From Cupriavidus sp. YR651 (GTDB lineage: Bacteria; Pseudomonadota; Gammaproteobacteria; Burkholderiales; Burkholderiaceae): a DNA stretch of 64,000 bases. Below, in pieces: positions 46,466-56,445 of the stretch. A program made the translations under genes and the position numbers. The stretch covers positions 1,210,304 to 1,274,303 of the forward strand of contig NZ_FMYZ01000001.1 of the NCBI RefSeq assembly GCF_900101625.1. Reading direction: 5' to 3'. Each line of letters opens with the position of its first letter. Position 1 is the first letter of the stretch. The notes under the pieces were generated by a model. The model was not told the DNA's origin. It did no database searches and saw nothing but the letters and a program-made list of their open reading frames with translations.

Positions 46466-47425
46466 ATGTCCCTGCAATCCTCCTCATCCGATCACCCGCC
46501 GGTCGTCTGCCTGCTGGGCCCGACCGCCTCCGGCAAGACGGCCGCCGCGCTGGCGCTGGCTGCGCGTACGCCCGTCGAAATCATCAGCCTGGACTCCGCG
46601 CTGGTCTATCGCGAGATGGACATTGGCACCGCCAAGCCGACGGCGGCCGAACTGGCCAGCGTGCCCCACCATCTGATCGACATCATCGATCCGGCCGACA
46701 GCTATTCGGCGGCGCAATTCGTGACCGATGCGGAGCGGCTGATCGTGGAGATCCGCACCCGGGGCCGCACGCCGCTGATCGTCGGTGGCACGATGCTGTA
46801 CTACAAGGCGCTGACGCAGGGCCTGAACGACCTGCCGCAGGCGGATGCGGCGGTGCGCGCGGAACTCGATGCGCTGGCGGCGGAGCGCGGCTGGCCGGCA
46901 TTGCACGCGATGCTGGCCGGGGTCGATCCCGTGACGGCGGCACGGCTGGCGCCGAACGACGCGCAGCGTATCCAGCGCGCGCTGGAAATCCACCGCCTGA
47001 CCGGCCAGCCGATGTCCGCCCTGCTCGTCCGCCAGGCCGACGCCCGCACGTTCACCGGCGCCGCGGACGCGCGCTTCCGCGTGATCGCGCTGGAGCCTTC
47101 GGATCGCGCGGTGCTGCACACCCGTATCGCCGACCGCTTCGATGCCATGCTGTCCGGCGGCCTGATCGGGGAAGTGGAACGCCTGCGCGCGCGCGGCGAC
47201 CTGAATCCGGGCCTGCCGTCGATCCGCTGCGTGGGCTATCGGCAAGTGTGGGAATACCTCGATGGCGACTGTGACTACGCCACGATGCGCGAGCGCGGCA
47301 TTGCGGCAACCCGCCAGCTCTGCAAGCGGCAGCTGACCTGGCTGCGCAGCACGCCCGAGCGTCTGGCCGTGGACTGCCTGGCGCCCGACTACGTCGCGCA
47401 GGTCGCGCGCGCCGCGGGATGGTGA
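46466..47425 (+). CDS. miaA: tRNA dimethylallyltransferase MiaA
   Basis: Adds the isopentenyl group to A37 of tRNAs reading UNN codons, 319 residues. The P-loop GPTASGKT is at 18-25; [40 protein letters not shown] and the tail [11 protein letters not shown] are family motifs. Its substrate dimethylallyl diphosphate comes from IspH, also in this window. It is 144 nt downstream of mutL. Confidence 0.96.
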   Translation: MSLQSSSSDHPPVVCLLGPTASGKTAAALALAARTPVEIISLDSALVYREMDIGTAKPTAAELASVPHHLIDIIDPADSYSAAQFVTDAERLIVEIRTRGRTPLIVGGTMLYYKALTQGLNDLPQADAAVRAELDALAAERGWPALHAMLAGVDPVTAARLAPNDAQRIQRALEIHRLTGQPMSALLVRQADARTFTGAADARFRVIALEPSDRAVLHTRIADRFDAMLSGGLIGEVERLRARGDLNPGLPSIRCVGYRQVWEYLDGDCDYATMRERGIAATRQLCKRQLTWLRSTPERLAVDCLAPDYVAQVARAAGW

Positions 47426-47531
47426 AGACCGACGCATCGACGCACGATGGTGAGCGTGCGAGGAGATAAGAGAGGTGAGCGCGCGAGGCATCGACGATAA
47501 TCGTCGTTCCGACTGATCCCCGCATCGCCCC

Positions 47532-48035
47532 ATGACCGCCACAGCCTTCACGATCCGCCCCGCCACGCCGGCCGACAGCGAGACGCTGTTCCGCCTGATC
47601 CACGCATTGGCCGAGTACGAAAAGCTGACGCACCTGGTCGAAGCCACGCCGCAGAAAATCGGCGACGCACTGTTTGGCCCGCGCCCGCATGCCGAGGCTG
47701 TGCTCGTGGAAGTGGACGCCGACGGCAGCAAGCAGGCCGTTGGCTTTGCCCTCTTCTTCCACAATTTCTCAACGTTCCTGGCCAAGCCGGGGCTGTACCT
47801 CGAAGACCTGTTCGTCGATCCCGCCTGGCGCGGCCATGGGCTGGGCAAGGCGCTGCTTCGGCATCTGGCGGCGATTGCCGTGGAACGCGGCTGTGGCCGC
47901 TTTGAATGGTCGGTGCTGGACTGGAACCAGCCGTCGATCGATTTCTACCGGGCGATGGGCGCCGACGTGATGCCTGACTGGCGCATCTGCCGGGTCACCG
48001 GCGACGCATTGACGCAACTGGGCCGGCCGGATTAA
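47532..48035 (+). CDS. GNAT family N-acetyltransferase
   Basis: 167-residue acetyltransferase with the acetyl-CoA loop RGHGLGKALLRHL and the C-terminal motif WSVLDWNQPSIDFYRAMGA. This form resembles the spermidine/thialysine N-acetyltransferase-like branch (LYLEDLFVDP), but the acceptor cannot be assigned. It is followed by a shared terminator with purM. Confidence 0.88.
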   Translation: MTATAFTIRPATPADSETLFRLIHALAEYEKLTHLVEATPQKIGDALFGPRPHAEAVLVEVDADGSKQAVGFALFFHNFSTFLAKPGLYLEDLFVDPAWRGHGLGKALLRHLAAIAVERGCGRFEWSVLDWNQPSIDFYRAMGADVMPDWRICRVTGDALTQLGRPD

Positions 48036-48057
48036 GCCGACGACGCGCCAATAAAAA

Positions 48058-48084
48058 AACGCCCGATGCATGACATCGGGCGTT
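48058..48084. terminator. Bidirectional terminator between GNAT gene and purM
   Basis: AACGCCCGATG pairs with CATCGGGCGTT around CATGA, with A-rich and T-rich flanks. Confidence 0.9.
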
Positions 48085-48138
48085 CTCTTTTGTCGACGCG
48101 GACGGCGCGTGGCGCACCGCCGATCCATGCTCAGGCCA

Positions 48139-49191
48139 TCAGACCACCACGGTCTGCGCCTGGCCTTCCTCGCGTTCCTTGATCTCGCCGATCTGCCACA
48201 CGGCCTCGCCGGCCGCTTGCAGGTGGCGAATCGCGCGTTCGGCGTCTTCCTTGGCGACGATCACGACCATGCCGATGCCGCAGTTGAACACGCGGTGCAT
48301 CTCGGCATCGGCCACACGGCCTTGCGCCTGCAGCCACTGGAACAGCGGCGGCAGCGTCCAGGCGTCCTGGCGGATCACGGCGGTGACGTTGTCGGCCAGC
48401 ACGCGCGGCACGTTCTCGGTCAGGCCACCGCCGGTGATGTGGGCCATGCCCTTGACCGGCAGCGTCTCGATCAGCGACAGCAGCGGCTTCACGTAGATCC
48501 GCGTCGGCGCCATGATGGCGTCCTGCAGGCGCTGGCCGTGGAAATCGGCGTTCAGGTCCGGCTTGGCGACCTCGATGATCTTGCGCACCAGCGAATAGCC
48601 ATTGGAGTGGGCGCCCGACGAGGCCAGGCCCAGCACCACGTCGCCCGGGACGATCGTGCTGCCGTCGATGATCTTGCGCTTTTCCACCGCGCCGACCGCA
48701 AAGCCGGCCAGGTCGTACTCGCCGTCCGGGTACATGCTCGGCATTTCGGCGGTCTCGCCGCCGATCAGCGCGCAGCCGGCCAGTTCGCAACCGCGGGCGA
48801 TGCCCTGGATCACGGTGGCGGCGGTGTCCACGTCCAGCTTGCCGCAAGCGAAGTAGTCGAGGAAGAACAGCGGCTCGGCACCCTGCACCAGGATGTCGTT
48901 GACGCTCATGGCCACCAGGTCCTGGCCCACGGTGTCGTGGCGGTTCAGCTGGAAGGCCAGCTTGAGCTTGGTGCCAACGCCGTCCGTGCCGGACACCAGA
49001 ACCGGTTCCTGGTACTTCTTCGACAGTTCGAACAGCGCGCCAAACCCGCCGATACCGGCCATCACGCCCTCGCGCATGGTGCGCTTGGCAAACGGCTTGA
49101 TGCGGTCGACCAGCGCGTCGCCGGCATCGATGTCAACACCGGCGTCGCGGTAGGAAAGGCCTGCCTGGCCGGCGGTCGGGGATGCGCTCAT
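48139..49191 (-). CDS. purM: Phosphoribosylformylglycinamidine cyclo-ligase PurM
   Basis: AIR synthetase, fifth step of purine synthesis, 350 residues. Family motifs include [20 protein letters not shown], the glycine-rich ATP block [23 protein letters not shown] and [13 protein letters not shown]. It is divergent from perM, as in many proteobacteria where purM, perM and hda are neighbours. Confidence 0.97.
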   Translation of the reverse strand: MSASPTAGQAGLSYRDAGVDIDAGDALVDRIKPFAKRTMREGVMAGIGGFGALFELSKKYQEPVLVSGTDGVGTKLKLAFQLNRHDTVGQDLVAMSVNDILVQGAEPLFFLDYFACGKLDVDTAATVIQGIARGCELAGCALIGGETAEMPSMYPDGEYDLAGFAVGAVEKRKIIDGSTIVPGDVVLGLASSGAHSNGYSLVRKIIEVAKPDLNADFHGQRLQDAIMAPTRIYVKPLLSLIETLPVKGMAHITGGGLTENVPRVLADNVTAVIRQDAWTLPPLFQWLQAQGRVADAEMHRVFNCGIGMVVIVAKEDAERAIRHLQAAGEAVWQIGEIKEREEGQAQTVVV

Positions 49192-49419
49192 GAGATCCTG
49201 CTTGTCTTTGAGGAGGTGAAGTGTGGTATCCGGCGCTCGACGAAGGCACCTTGGGCGCGAACCGGGGCGGCATACATCGATATAAGCCGCCGGATCGGGC
49301 GCGGAGTGCGGGCGCGAGTCCAGTAGAATCGCAATTTTAACGGATACAGGCTCCCGGCTACCAGTTTTGCGGCCATTCCCTGCCAGCGGACCGCCAACTG
49401 CCCGCCCCGGACCCTATCG

Positions 49420-50490
49420 ATGAACGCCCCCCTGCTCTCGCAAGATTCCAAACGTATCCTGCTCTGGATCGTCGTGGCCGCGGGCCTGTTCGCCACCATC
49501 GTGGCGCTGGCGCCCGTGCTCACGCCGTTCCTGTTCGCCTTTATCTTCGCGTACATCCTCACGCCCGGCGTGGATTGGCTGCAGCGCCACCGCGTGCCGC
49601 GCGCCATCGGCGTGGCGCTGATGATCGGGCTGCTGGCGGTGATCCTGGTGTTGCTGGTGCTGCTGCTGATTGCCGTGCTCCAGCGCGAAATTCCGCAGGT
49701 GCGCGAGCAATTGCCGATCCTGTTGCAGAAGCTCAACAAACTGGTGGCTCCGCGCCTGGCGGAGCTTGGCGTGCGCGTGCGCTTTGACTTTCCGGGCCTG
49801 CGCAACATGCTGCAGGACCGCTTTGCGGCCAGCCCGGAAGACCTGCTGCAGGTGTTGCTGGCGTACGCCAAGGTCTCCGGCTCGGCGCTGATCAGCGTCG
49901 CCGGGATGCTGTTCATCATCCCCATCGTCATGTTCTACCTGATGATGGACTGGCACATGGTCATGCGGCGCATCGAGCGCCTGGTGCCGCGCCGCTGGGT
50001 GCCGAAGGTGCGCGAGCTGTCCAACGAGACCGATGCGCTGCTGTCGCAATACCTGCGCGGCCAGATCCTGGTGATGGTGATCTTGGCGGCGCTTTATGCG
50101 ATCGGCCTGACCATCGCCGGATTCGAAGTGGGCGTGCCGGTGGGCGTGTTCACCGGGCTGGCCGTGTTCATCCCCTACATTGGCTTCGGGCTGGGCCTGG
50201 CGCTGGCGATCCTGGCCGCGCTGCTGCAGTTCGGCAACTGGTACGGGCTCGGTGCCGTCGCGGTGGTATACGGCATCGGCCAGTTCGTGGAAAGCTTCTA
50301 CCTGACGCCGCGCCTGGTCGGCGAGCGCATCGGGCTGCACCCGCTGGTGGTGATCTTTGCCCTGCTGGCGTTCGGGCAGCTGTTTGGCTTCTTCGGGGTG
50401 CTGCTGGCGCTGCCGACCTGTGCCGTACTGCTGGTCGGCGCCCGTCAGGTGCGGCGCGTTTATATGGCCAGCGATCTGTATCGAAACTGA
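49420..50490 (+). CDS. AI-2E family transporter (PerM-like permease)
   Basis: 356-residue inner-membrane protein with about seven or eight helices and the family tail (FIPYIGFGLGLALAILAALLQ; FYLTPRLVGERIGLHPLVVIFALL). Members include autoinducer-2 exporters and Na+/H+ antiporters; this one is of the PerM branch with unknown substrate. It starts the run perM-hda-HAD-pcnB-folK. Confidence 0.9.
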   Translation: MNAPLLSQDSKRILLWIVVAAGLFATIVALAPVLTPFLFAFIFAYILTPGVDWLQRHRVPRAIGVALMIGLLAVILVLLVLLLIAVLQREIPQVREQLPILLQKLNKLVAPRLAELGVRVRFDFPGLRNMLQDRFAASPEDLLQVLLAYAKVSGSALISVAGMLFIIPIVMFYLMMDWHMVMRRIERLVPRRWVPKVRELSNETDALLSQYLRGQILVMVILAALYAIGLTIAGFEVGVPVGVFTGLAVFIPYIGFGLGLALAILAALLQFGNWYGLGAVAVVYGIGQFVESFYLTPRLVGERIGLHPLVVIFALLAFGQLFGFFGVLLALPTCAVLLVGARQVRRVYMASDLYRN

Positions 50491-50520
50491 GGCGTGCCTC
50501 GCGCAAGTAACGAATCCGTC

Positions 50521-51228
50521 ATGTCATCGCGTCAAAAGCAGCTCTCTCTCGAACTTGGCAGCCCGCCGCCGTCCACGTTCGAGAATTTCTATGTGGCCGC
50601 CAACCGCGAGCCGGTGCAGCGCCTGCGCGAACTGCCGGGCCTGATCGCTCAGGAGCACGCCACCGACCGGCTGATCTACCTGTGGGGCGAGGTCGGCTCC
50701 GGCCGCACTCACCTGCTGCATGCGGTCTGCGACGCGGCGCTGCATACCGGCCTGAACTGCCGCTACCTGAGCCCGCACCACGCGCTGTCCGATTTCATCT
50801 TCGACCCGTCCTGCCAGCTTTACACCGTCGACGACGTGGAATTGCTGGACGAGGCGCGCCAGATCGCGGTGTTCTCGCTGTACAACGAAGTCCGCGCGCA
50901 CGTCCGGACCGCCCTTGTCGTGGCGGGCGGCCTGGCGCCGCGAGCCATGCCCGTGCGTGAAGATCTGCGCACACGGCTGGGCTGGGGCCTGGTCTACCAG
51001 GTCGCATCCCTGTCCGATGACGACAAGGTGGCGGCGCTGCTACAGGCCGCGCGCGAGCGCGGGCTGCAGTTATCGCCTGAAATCCCGCACTGGCTGGTGA
51101 CGCGCCACTACCGCGACATGCCGAGCCTGATGGCCTTGCTCGATGCCCTGGACACCTATTCGCTGGAGCGCAAGCGTGCCGTCACGCTGCCGCTGCTGCG
51201 CGAGATGTTCGCCGAATTCCGGGAATAA
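50521..51228 (+). CDS. hda: DnaA regulatory inactivator Hda
   Basis: DnaA-related AAA+ protein of 235 residues that, with the sliding clamp, promotes hydrolysis of DnaA-ATP after initiation. The N-terminal clamp-binding peptide QLSLEL lies at residues 7-12. The modified P-loop GEVGSGRTHLLHA has Arg in place of Lys, as in other Hda proteins. The ATG at 50521 gives this N-terminus; an earlier in-frame start at 50494 adds nine residues. Confidence 0.93.
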   Translation: MSSRQKQLSLELGSPPPSTFENFYVAANREPVQRLRELPGLIAQEHATDRLIYLWGEVGSGRTHLLHAVCDAALHTGLNCRYLSPHHALSDFIFDPSCQLYTVDDVELLDEARQIAVFSLYNEVRAHVRTALVVAGGLAPRAMPVREDLRTRLGWGLVYQVASLSDDDKVAALLQAARERGLQLSPEIPHWLVTRHYRDMPSLMALLDALDTYSLERKRAVTLPLLREMFAEFRE

Positions 51229-51342
51229 GCGTCCGCCCCCTGATACCCGCATTTGCGCCTGATCCTGGCAAAAAACCCGCTCCACGTGCGCCCGGGCCCC
51301 TTTATCGGCCCTGGCCGCCCGGACCGCCCCCTGAACGTCATG

Positions 51343-51348
51343 TAAAAT
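51343..51348 (+). promoter_or_regulatory. -10-like box just before the HAD gene
   Basis: TAAAAT (five of six matches) ends 8 nt before the ATG, again leaving almost no leader. The -35 is unclear. Confidence 0.35.
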
Positions 51349-51356
51349 CGCCGCCC

Positions 51357-52031
51357 ATGAATCTGGCACTGTTTGACCTCGACCACACCCTGATCCCCAC
51401 CGACAGCGACCACGAATGGGGCCGCTTCCTGGTCCGCATGGGCGTTGTCGACGAGGAATCCTATCGCCGCAAGAACGACGAGTTCTATGGCCAATACAAG
51501 GCGGGCACCCTGGATATCCAGGCGTTCCTGCGCTTTGCGCTGGCGCCGCTGGCCGCCAATCCTCGCGATCGCCTGGACGAGTGGCGCAGCCGCTTCATGC
51601 GCGAGGTTATCGACCCCGTCATCACCCCGCAGGCCCGGGCACTGGTCTACAAGCACCTGGAAGCCGGCGACCTGTGCGCGGTGGTCACCGCCACCAACAG
51701 CTTTGTCACGGCGCCGATCGCGCAGGCCTTCGGCATCAAGCACCTGATCGCCACGGAGCCCGCCACGCTGGACGGCAAGGCCGAGAGCGCCTTCACGGGC
51801 GAGGTCTTCGGCGTGCCGAGCTTCCGCGAGGGCAAGATCACCCGCGTGGAGAGCTGGCTCAAGAGCCTGGGCGCCAAGTGGGAAGACTTCGGGACCACGA
51901 CGTTCTACAGCGATTCCGCCAACGACCTGCCGCTGCTGGAAAAGGTCAGCGAGCCGATCGCCGCCAACCCCGACGACCGCCTGCGCCACCATGCGGCCGC
52001 GGCCGGCTGGCGCATCATGGACCTGTTCTGA
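51357..52031 (+). CDS. HAD-superfamily IB hydrolase (SerB-like)
   Basis: 224-residue phosphatase-like protein. Motif I is DLDHTLIP (Asp7 nucleophile, Asp9), motif II is VVTATNS, and motif IV is YSDSANDLPLLE. It belongs to the HAD-IB subgroup that includes phosphoserine phosphatase-like and CicA-like proteins. The substrate is unknown. pcnB starts one base after its stop, so the two are coupled. Confidence 0.88.
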   Translation: MNLALFDLDHTLIPTDSDHEWGRFLVRMGVVDEESYRRKNDEFYGQYKAGTLDIQAFLRFALAPLAANPRDRLDEWRSRFMREVIDPVITPQARALVYKHLEAGDLCAVVTATNSFVTAPIAQAFGIKHLIATEPATLDGKAESAFTGEVFGVPSFREGKITRVESWLKSLGAKWEDFGTTTFYSDSANDLPLLEKVSEPIAANPDDRLRHHAAAAGWRIMDLF

Positions 52032-52032
52032 C

Positions 52033-53568
52033 GTGATCAAGAAGCTCATCAACCGGCTGCTCGGCAAACCTGGCCCGAAGCAGCGTCGCACCGGGCGCGC
52101 GCATGCGCCGCGCATCGTCGGCGTGGACGAACACCAGATCGACCCTACGCTGATCTCGCGCAACGCCGTCAAGGTCACCTCCACGCTGCAGCAGGCCGGC
52201 TTCCAGGCCTTCATCGTGGGCGGCGCCGTGCGCGACCTGCTGGTAGGCATCAAGCCCAAGGACTTCGACGTGGCGACCAACGCCACGCCCGACCAGGTGC
52301 AGGCGCTGTTCCGCCGCTCGCGCATCATCGGCCGGCGCTTCCAGATCGTGCACGTGACGTTCTACGGTGGGCGGGAGCAGGAGATCATCGAGGTCTCCAC
52401 GTTCCGCGCACTGGTCGACGCAATCGCCAGCGAGACGCTGCCCGAGGGCCGCCGCCTGAAGCGCGCCGAACTCGACACCAAGACCCATGCGATCGACGCC
52501 AGCGGCCGCGTGCTGCGCGACAACGTGTGGGGATCGCAGGCGGAAGACGCGGAGCGCCGCGACTTCACCATCAACGCGATGTACTACGATCCCGCCGCGC
52601 AAACCGTGCATGACTACCATCACGGCATGGAAGACATCCGCGCGCGCACGCTGCGCATGATCGGCGACCCGCTCACGCGCTACCGTGAAGATCCGGTGCG
52701 GATGCTGCGCGTGGTGCGCTTCGCGGCCAAGACCGGTTTCTCGATCGATGAGGCCACGCGCGAGCCCATCGCCGGGCTGGCCACGCTGATCCACAACGTG
52801 CCAAGCGCGCGCCTGTTCGACGAAATGCTCAAGCTGCTGATGTCCGGCCACGCCTGGGCATCGCTGCAGGAACTGCGCAAGGCGGGCCTGCACAAGGGCC
52901 TGCTGCCGCTGCTCGACGTGGCGCTGGAACAGCCGATGGGCCAGCGCTTCGTGCAACTGGCGCTGGACAACACCGACCGCCGCGTGCAGGCCGGCAAGCC
53001 GGTTTCGCCAGGCTTCCTGTTTGCGGCGTTGCTGTGGCACCACGTGCTGCAACGCTGGAACAAGCAGCGCGACGAAGGCGAGCATCCGATCGCCGCGCTC
53101 AATACGGCCATGGACATGGTGCTGGAAAAGCAGACTGGCCAACTGGCCATCCAGCGCCGCTTCGTGACCGACATGCGCGATATCTGGGGCATGCAGCCGC
53201 GCTTCGAGAAGCGCGTGGGCCGCATGCCATTCCGCCTGCTGGAATCGCCCCGCTTCCGCGCGGGTTACGACTTCCTGCAACTGCGCTGCGAATCCGGCGA
53301 ACAACCGGCCGAACTGGGCCAGTGGTGGACCGATTTCCAGAACGCGCCGCCCGAGGAGCGTGAGGACCTGATCGACGCCGTTCGCCAGACACGCGGCAAG
53401 GGCGGCCCGGAGGGCCAGGGCGGGCCCGATGGCGAGGGCCCGGCGCGCAAGAAGCGCCGTCGGCGCAGTCCGCGGAAATCAGATAAAGTTTCTTCCCGGG
53501 GCGACACGGACGCGGCAGGAGGGGGTCAGGCCGCAGACCAGTCCGGCCGCGCCCAGCCGGAGGAATAA
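52033..53568 (+). CDS. pcnB: Poly(A) polymerase I
   Basis: Adds poly(A) tails that mark RNA for decay, 511 residues. The nucleotidyltransferase core has FIVGGAVRDLLVG and KDFDVATNATP (catalytic Asp pair), with RRDFTINAM and the RNA-binding helix region EDPVRMLRVVRFAAK. The start is GTG 52033. The C-terminal 70 residues are Gly/Arg/Lys-rich and likely disordered, as in other poly(A) polymerases. A pcnB-folK pair is conserved in proteobacteria. Confidence 0.94.
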   Translation: MIKKLINRLLGKPGPKQRRTGRAHAPRIVGVDEHQIDPTLISRNAVKVTSTLQQAGFQAFIVGGAVRDLLVGIKPKDFDVATNATPDQVQALFRRSRIIGRRFQIVHVTFYGGREQEIIEVSTFRALVDAIASETLPEGRRLKRAELDTKTHAIDASGRVLRDNVWGSQAEDAERRDFTINAMYYDPAAQTVHDYHHGMEDIRARTLRMIGDPLTRYREDPVRMLRVVRFAAKTGFSIDEATREPIAGLATLIHNVPSARLFDEMLKLLMSGHAWASLQELRKAGLHKGLLPLLDVALEQPMGQRFVQLALDNTDRRVQAGKPVSPGFLFAALLWHHVLQRWNKQRDEGEHPIAALNTAMDMVLEKQTGQLAIQRRFVTDMRDIWGMQPRFEKRVGRMPFRLLESPRFRAGYDFLQLRCESGEQPAELGQWWTDFQNAPPEEREDLIDAVRQTRGKGGPEGQGGPDGEGPARKKRRRRSPRKSDKVSSRGDTDAAGGGQAADQSGRAQPEE

Positions 53569-53569
53569 C

Positions 53570-54088
53570 ATGACACTGGCCTACATCGGTATCGGCGCCA
53601 ATCTTGGCGACGCCCGCCAGGCTTTGAAGGATGCCATCGTGTGCCTGGCCCAGCAGGTCGGCATCACGGTGGCCGCCAAGTCTTCGTTCTATCGCACCGC
53701 GCCGGTCGACGCCACCGGCGGGGACTACTTCAATGCCGTCGTCAGGATCGAGACGTCCTTCACGGCATTGCAGTTGCTGCGCATCTGTCACCACATCGAA
53801 GACCAGTTCGGCCGCGAGCGCCCGTTCCGCAACGCGCCGCGCACGCTGGACCTGGACGTGCTGCTCTTCGGCGCGGAAACCATCAATACCGAGCACCTCA
53901 CGGTGCCACATCCCCGCATCACCGAACGCGCATTCGTGCTCGTGCCGCTGATCGAACTCGATGCCAGCCTCGCCATCCCGGGCCGCGGCCCCGCCGCCAG
54001 TTTCCTGGCCGGCGTGCAGGACCAGCGCATCGAGAAATTCTCCTCATGCAAGTGTTCGCGCCTGCAGGAAGGCGGCACTCAGGCATGA
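53570..54088 (+). CDS. folK: 2-amino-4-hydroxy-6-hydroxymethyldihydropteridine pyrophosphokinase
   Basis: HPPK of folate synthesis, 172 residues. Motifs are YIGIGANLGD, SSFYRTAPVD, FRNAPRTLDLDVLLFG and PHPRITERAFVLVPL. The ATG follows GGAGGAATAAC. The last 15 residues after the fold are Cys/Lys-rich and may be non-conserved. Its product joins 4-aminobenzoate from the pabBC product also in this window. Confidence 0.96.
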   Translation: MTLAYIGIGANLGDARQALKDAIVCLAQQVGITVAAKSSFYRTAPVDATGGDYFNAVVRIETSFTALQLLRICHHIEDQFGRERPFRNAPRTLDLDVLLFGAETINTEHLTVPHPRITERAFVLVPLIELDASLAIPGRGPAASFLAGVQDQRIEKFSSCKCSRLQEGGTQA

Positions 54089-54111
54089 TGGCAACGCGCC
54101 ACGCCTGACCC

Positions 54112-54753
54112 ATGCTCGATCATCTGCGCCGCATCGTCGTCGAAGGCCCTGTCGGCTCGGGCAAGAGCGCGCTGGCCCAACGGCTCGCACAATACCTGCA
54201 CGCGGGCGAACTGCCCGACGGCGCGCGCCACAACCCCTTCCTCGAACGCTTCTACCGCGAGCCGCAGCGCTATGCCCTGCCGATGCAGCTGGCCTGCCTC
54301 AACCAGCGCGCCACGCAGCTTGCGCAGTGGCACGCCGCGCTGCTTGCCAGCCAGCGCATGGTCACCAACTTCCTCTACGCGCGCGATCGCCTGTACGCCT
54401 CGCTGACGCTCGAGGAAGACGAACTCGCCCTCTACGATGCGCTCGTCGCCCGCATGCAGCTGCCCGCCCAGCGCGTGGACCTGGTCATCATGCTGCAGGC
54501 CACGCCCTCGCTGCTGCGCGAACGCATCGCGCGCCGCGGCCTGGCGGGCGAAGCCAATATCGACGAGCACTACCTGCAGCGCCTGACGGAAGCGTACGGC
54601 GAACTGTTCCATCGCTACGACGACGCACCGGTGCTGATCGTGGACACGGCACGTTTCAATCCGGTGGACAACGACGGCGATTTCCGTACACTACTGTCGC
54701 GCATCGAGAACATGCGGGGCCGCAAGGCCTTCCTGAATCTCGCGGCGCCCTGA
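54112..54753 (+). CDS. Deoxynucleoside kinase family protein
   Basis: 213-residue P-loop kinase with VEGPVGSGKSALAQRLA (Walker A near residues 11-18) and the lid/ERS-like motif LLRERIARRGLAGE. It belongs to the deoxyadenosine/deoxyguanosine kinase family; the nucleoside specificity cannot be read. It lies between folK and panB, a conserved position in Burkholderiales. Confidence 0.85.
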   Translation: MLDHLRRIVVEGPVGSGKSALAQRLAQYLHAGELPDGARHNPFLERFYREPQRYALPMQLACLNQRATQLAQWHAALLASQRMVTNFLYARDRLYASLTLEEDELALYDALVARMQLPAQRVDLVIMLQATPSLLRERIARRGLAGEANIDEHYLQRLTEAYGELFHRYDDAPVLIVDTARFNPVDNDGDFRTLLSRIENMRGRKAFLNLAAP

Positions 54754-54917
54754 ACGCCTCAGGCCCAGGCAGCACAACACGATAACGACAGCGGTCGCCG
54801 CCGGAACCGATTCCGGGAGGCCACCGCCGGCCGCACCGCCGCGCCCGGCCTTCTTCCGGCGTCCTGATGCCGATGAATGCCACGCGCAGCACGGCCGTCA
54901 CATCCACGGGCACTGCC

Positions 54918-55739
54918 ATGAGTTACCTCCTCGATCCCTCCCGCAAGACCGTCACCATTCCCAAACTGCAGGCCATGCGCGCCGCCGACGAGAAAATCGT
55001 CATGCTGACCGCGTACGACTCCAGCTTCGCCGCGTTGCTCGACTACTGCGGCGTGGAAGTCATCCTGGTCGGCGATTCGCTCGGCAACGTGATGCAGGGC
55101 CAGCAGACCACGCTGCCGGTGACGCTGGACCATATGGTCTATCACACCGAATGCGTGGCGCGCGGCAACCAGACCGCGCTGCTGGTATCGGACCTGCCCT
55201 TCGGCACCTACCCGACCCCGGAGCGCGCATTCGAGAGCGCCGCGGCGCTGATGCGCGCCGGCGCGCAGATGGTCAAGCTGGAAGGCGGCGACTGGCTGGC
55301 CCCGACCGTGAAATTCCTGGTGGAGCGCAGCATCCCGGTGTGCGCCCACATCGGCCTGACGCCGCAGTCCGTGCACGCGCTGGGCGGCTTCAAGGTCCAG
55401 GGCAAGACCGACGAGGGCGCGGCCCAGCTCAAGCGCGACGCACTGGCGCTGCAGGCCGCGGGCGCGCAACTGATCGTGATGGAGGCGGTGCCGGCCACGC
55501 TGGCCGCCGAGGTGACGGCCCAGCTGACGATTCCGACCATCGGCATCGGCGCGGGTGTGGAATGCTCCGGCCAAGTGCTGGTGCTGCAGGACATGATCAA
55601 CATCTACCCGGGCCGCAAGGCCAAGTTCGTGCGCAACTTCATGGAGGGCCAGACCTCGGTCGAAGCTGCCGTGCGCGCTTATGTGGCCGCGGTGAAGGAC
55701 CGCAGCTTCCCGGCGGCGGAACACACGTTCTCGGCCTGA
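54918..55739 (+). CDS. panB: 3-methyl-2-oxobutanoate hydroxymethyltransferase PanB
   Basis: First step of pantothenate synthesis, 273 residues. Motifs are [43 protein letters not shown] and [15 protein letters not shown] (magnesium and ketoacid site). I chose the ATG at 54918; in-frame ATGs at 54867 and 54873 add a Thr-rich leader. coaBC for the later CoA steps is also in this window; no panC follows here. Confidence 0.95.
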   Translation: MSYLLDPSRKTVTIPKLQAMRAADEKIVMLTAYDSSFAALLDYCGVEVILVGDSLGNVMQGQQTTLPVTLDHMVYHTECVARGNQTALLVSDLPFGTYPTPERAFESAAALMRAGAQMVKLEGGDWLAPTVKFLVERSIPVCAHIGLTPQSVHALGGFKVQGKTDEGAAQLKRDALALQAAGAQLIVMEAVPATLAAEVTAQLTIPTIGIGAGVECSGQVLVLQDMINIYPGRKAKFVRNFMEGQTSVEAAVRAYVAAVKDRSFPAAEHTFSA

Positions 55740-55746
55740 GCGCCAC

Positions 55747-56445
55747 GTGGAGATCGGCACCGCGACGCTCGCCGCTTTCCGCCTGCTGGCCAGTGGCGAC
55801 GGCGCGCTGTGGTTCATCGTCTGGACCTCGCTGATGGTGGCCGTGTCGGGCCTCGCACTGGCCACCGTGCCGGCCATCGGCGCCGCGTACCTGGTTGCCA
55901 CGCATCAGTTCCCGGGCCGGCGCGCGGTGGTGGTGGTGGCGCAGGCCACCCTCTCGTTTCCGACCGTGCTGGTCGGACTGATTCTCTACCTGCTGTTCAC
56001 GCGCCAGGGGCCGCTGGGCGGCTTTGGGCTGCTGTTCACGCCGGCGGGCATGGTGCTCGGGCAGGCCGTGATTGCGTTTCCGGTGATTCTGGCGTTCTCG
56101 CTTTCCGCGCTGCAGGCAGCCGACCCGCGCCTGCGGGAAACCGCATGGGTGCTGGGTGCAAGCCGCTGGTGCACCTTCCTGACCGTGCTGCGTGAGTTGC
56201 GATTTGGTCTGATGGCGGCCGTGGTGGCCGGTTTCGGGCGCGTGATCGCCGAAGTAGGCTCCGCGCTGATGATCGGCGGCAATATCGAAGGCTCCACGCG
56301 CACGATCACCACCGCCATCGCGCTGGAAACCAGCAAGGGCGAATTCGCGCAAGGGATTGCGCTGGGCATCGTGCTGGTGGGACTGGCATTGATCGTCAAC
56401 GTGCTGATGGCGTGGCTGCAAGGCGCCGGAGGATTCCGCCGATGA
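55747..56445 (+). CDS. ABC transporter permease, TupB-like (tungstate/anion)
   Basis: 232-residue permease with about five helices and the coupling motif LRETAWVLGASRWCTFLTVLRE. Features such as VGLILYLLFTRQGPLGG and IAEVGSALMIGGNI match tungstate (TupB) or related anion permeases. The start is GTG at 55747, 7 nt after panB. The ATPase gene overlaps it by 4 nt. No binding-protein gene is adjacent, so the substrate is inferred. Confidence 0.8.
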   Translation: MEIGTATLAAFRLLASGDGALWFIVWTSLMVAVSGLALATVPAIGAAYLVATHQFPGRRAVVVVAQATLSFPTVLVGLILYLLFTRQGPLGGFGLLFTPAGMVLGQAVIAFPVILAFSLSALQAADPRLRETAWVLGASRWCTFLTVLRELRFGLMAAVVAGFGRVIAEVGSALMIGGNIEGSTRTITTAIALETSKGEFAQGIALGIVLVGLALIVNVLMAWLQGAGGFRR

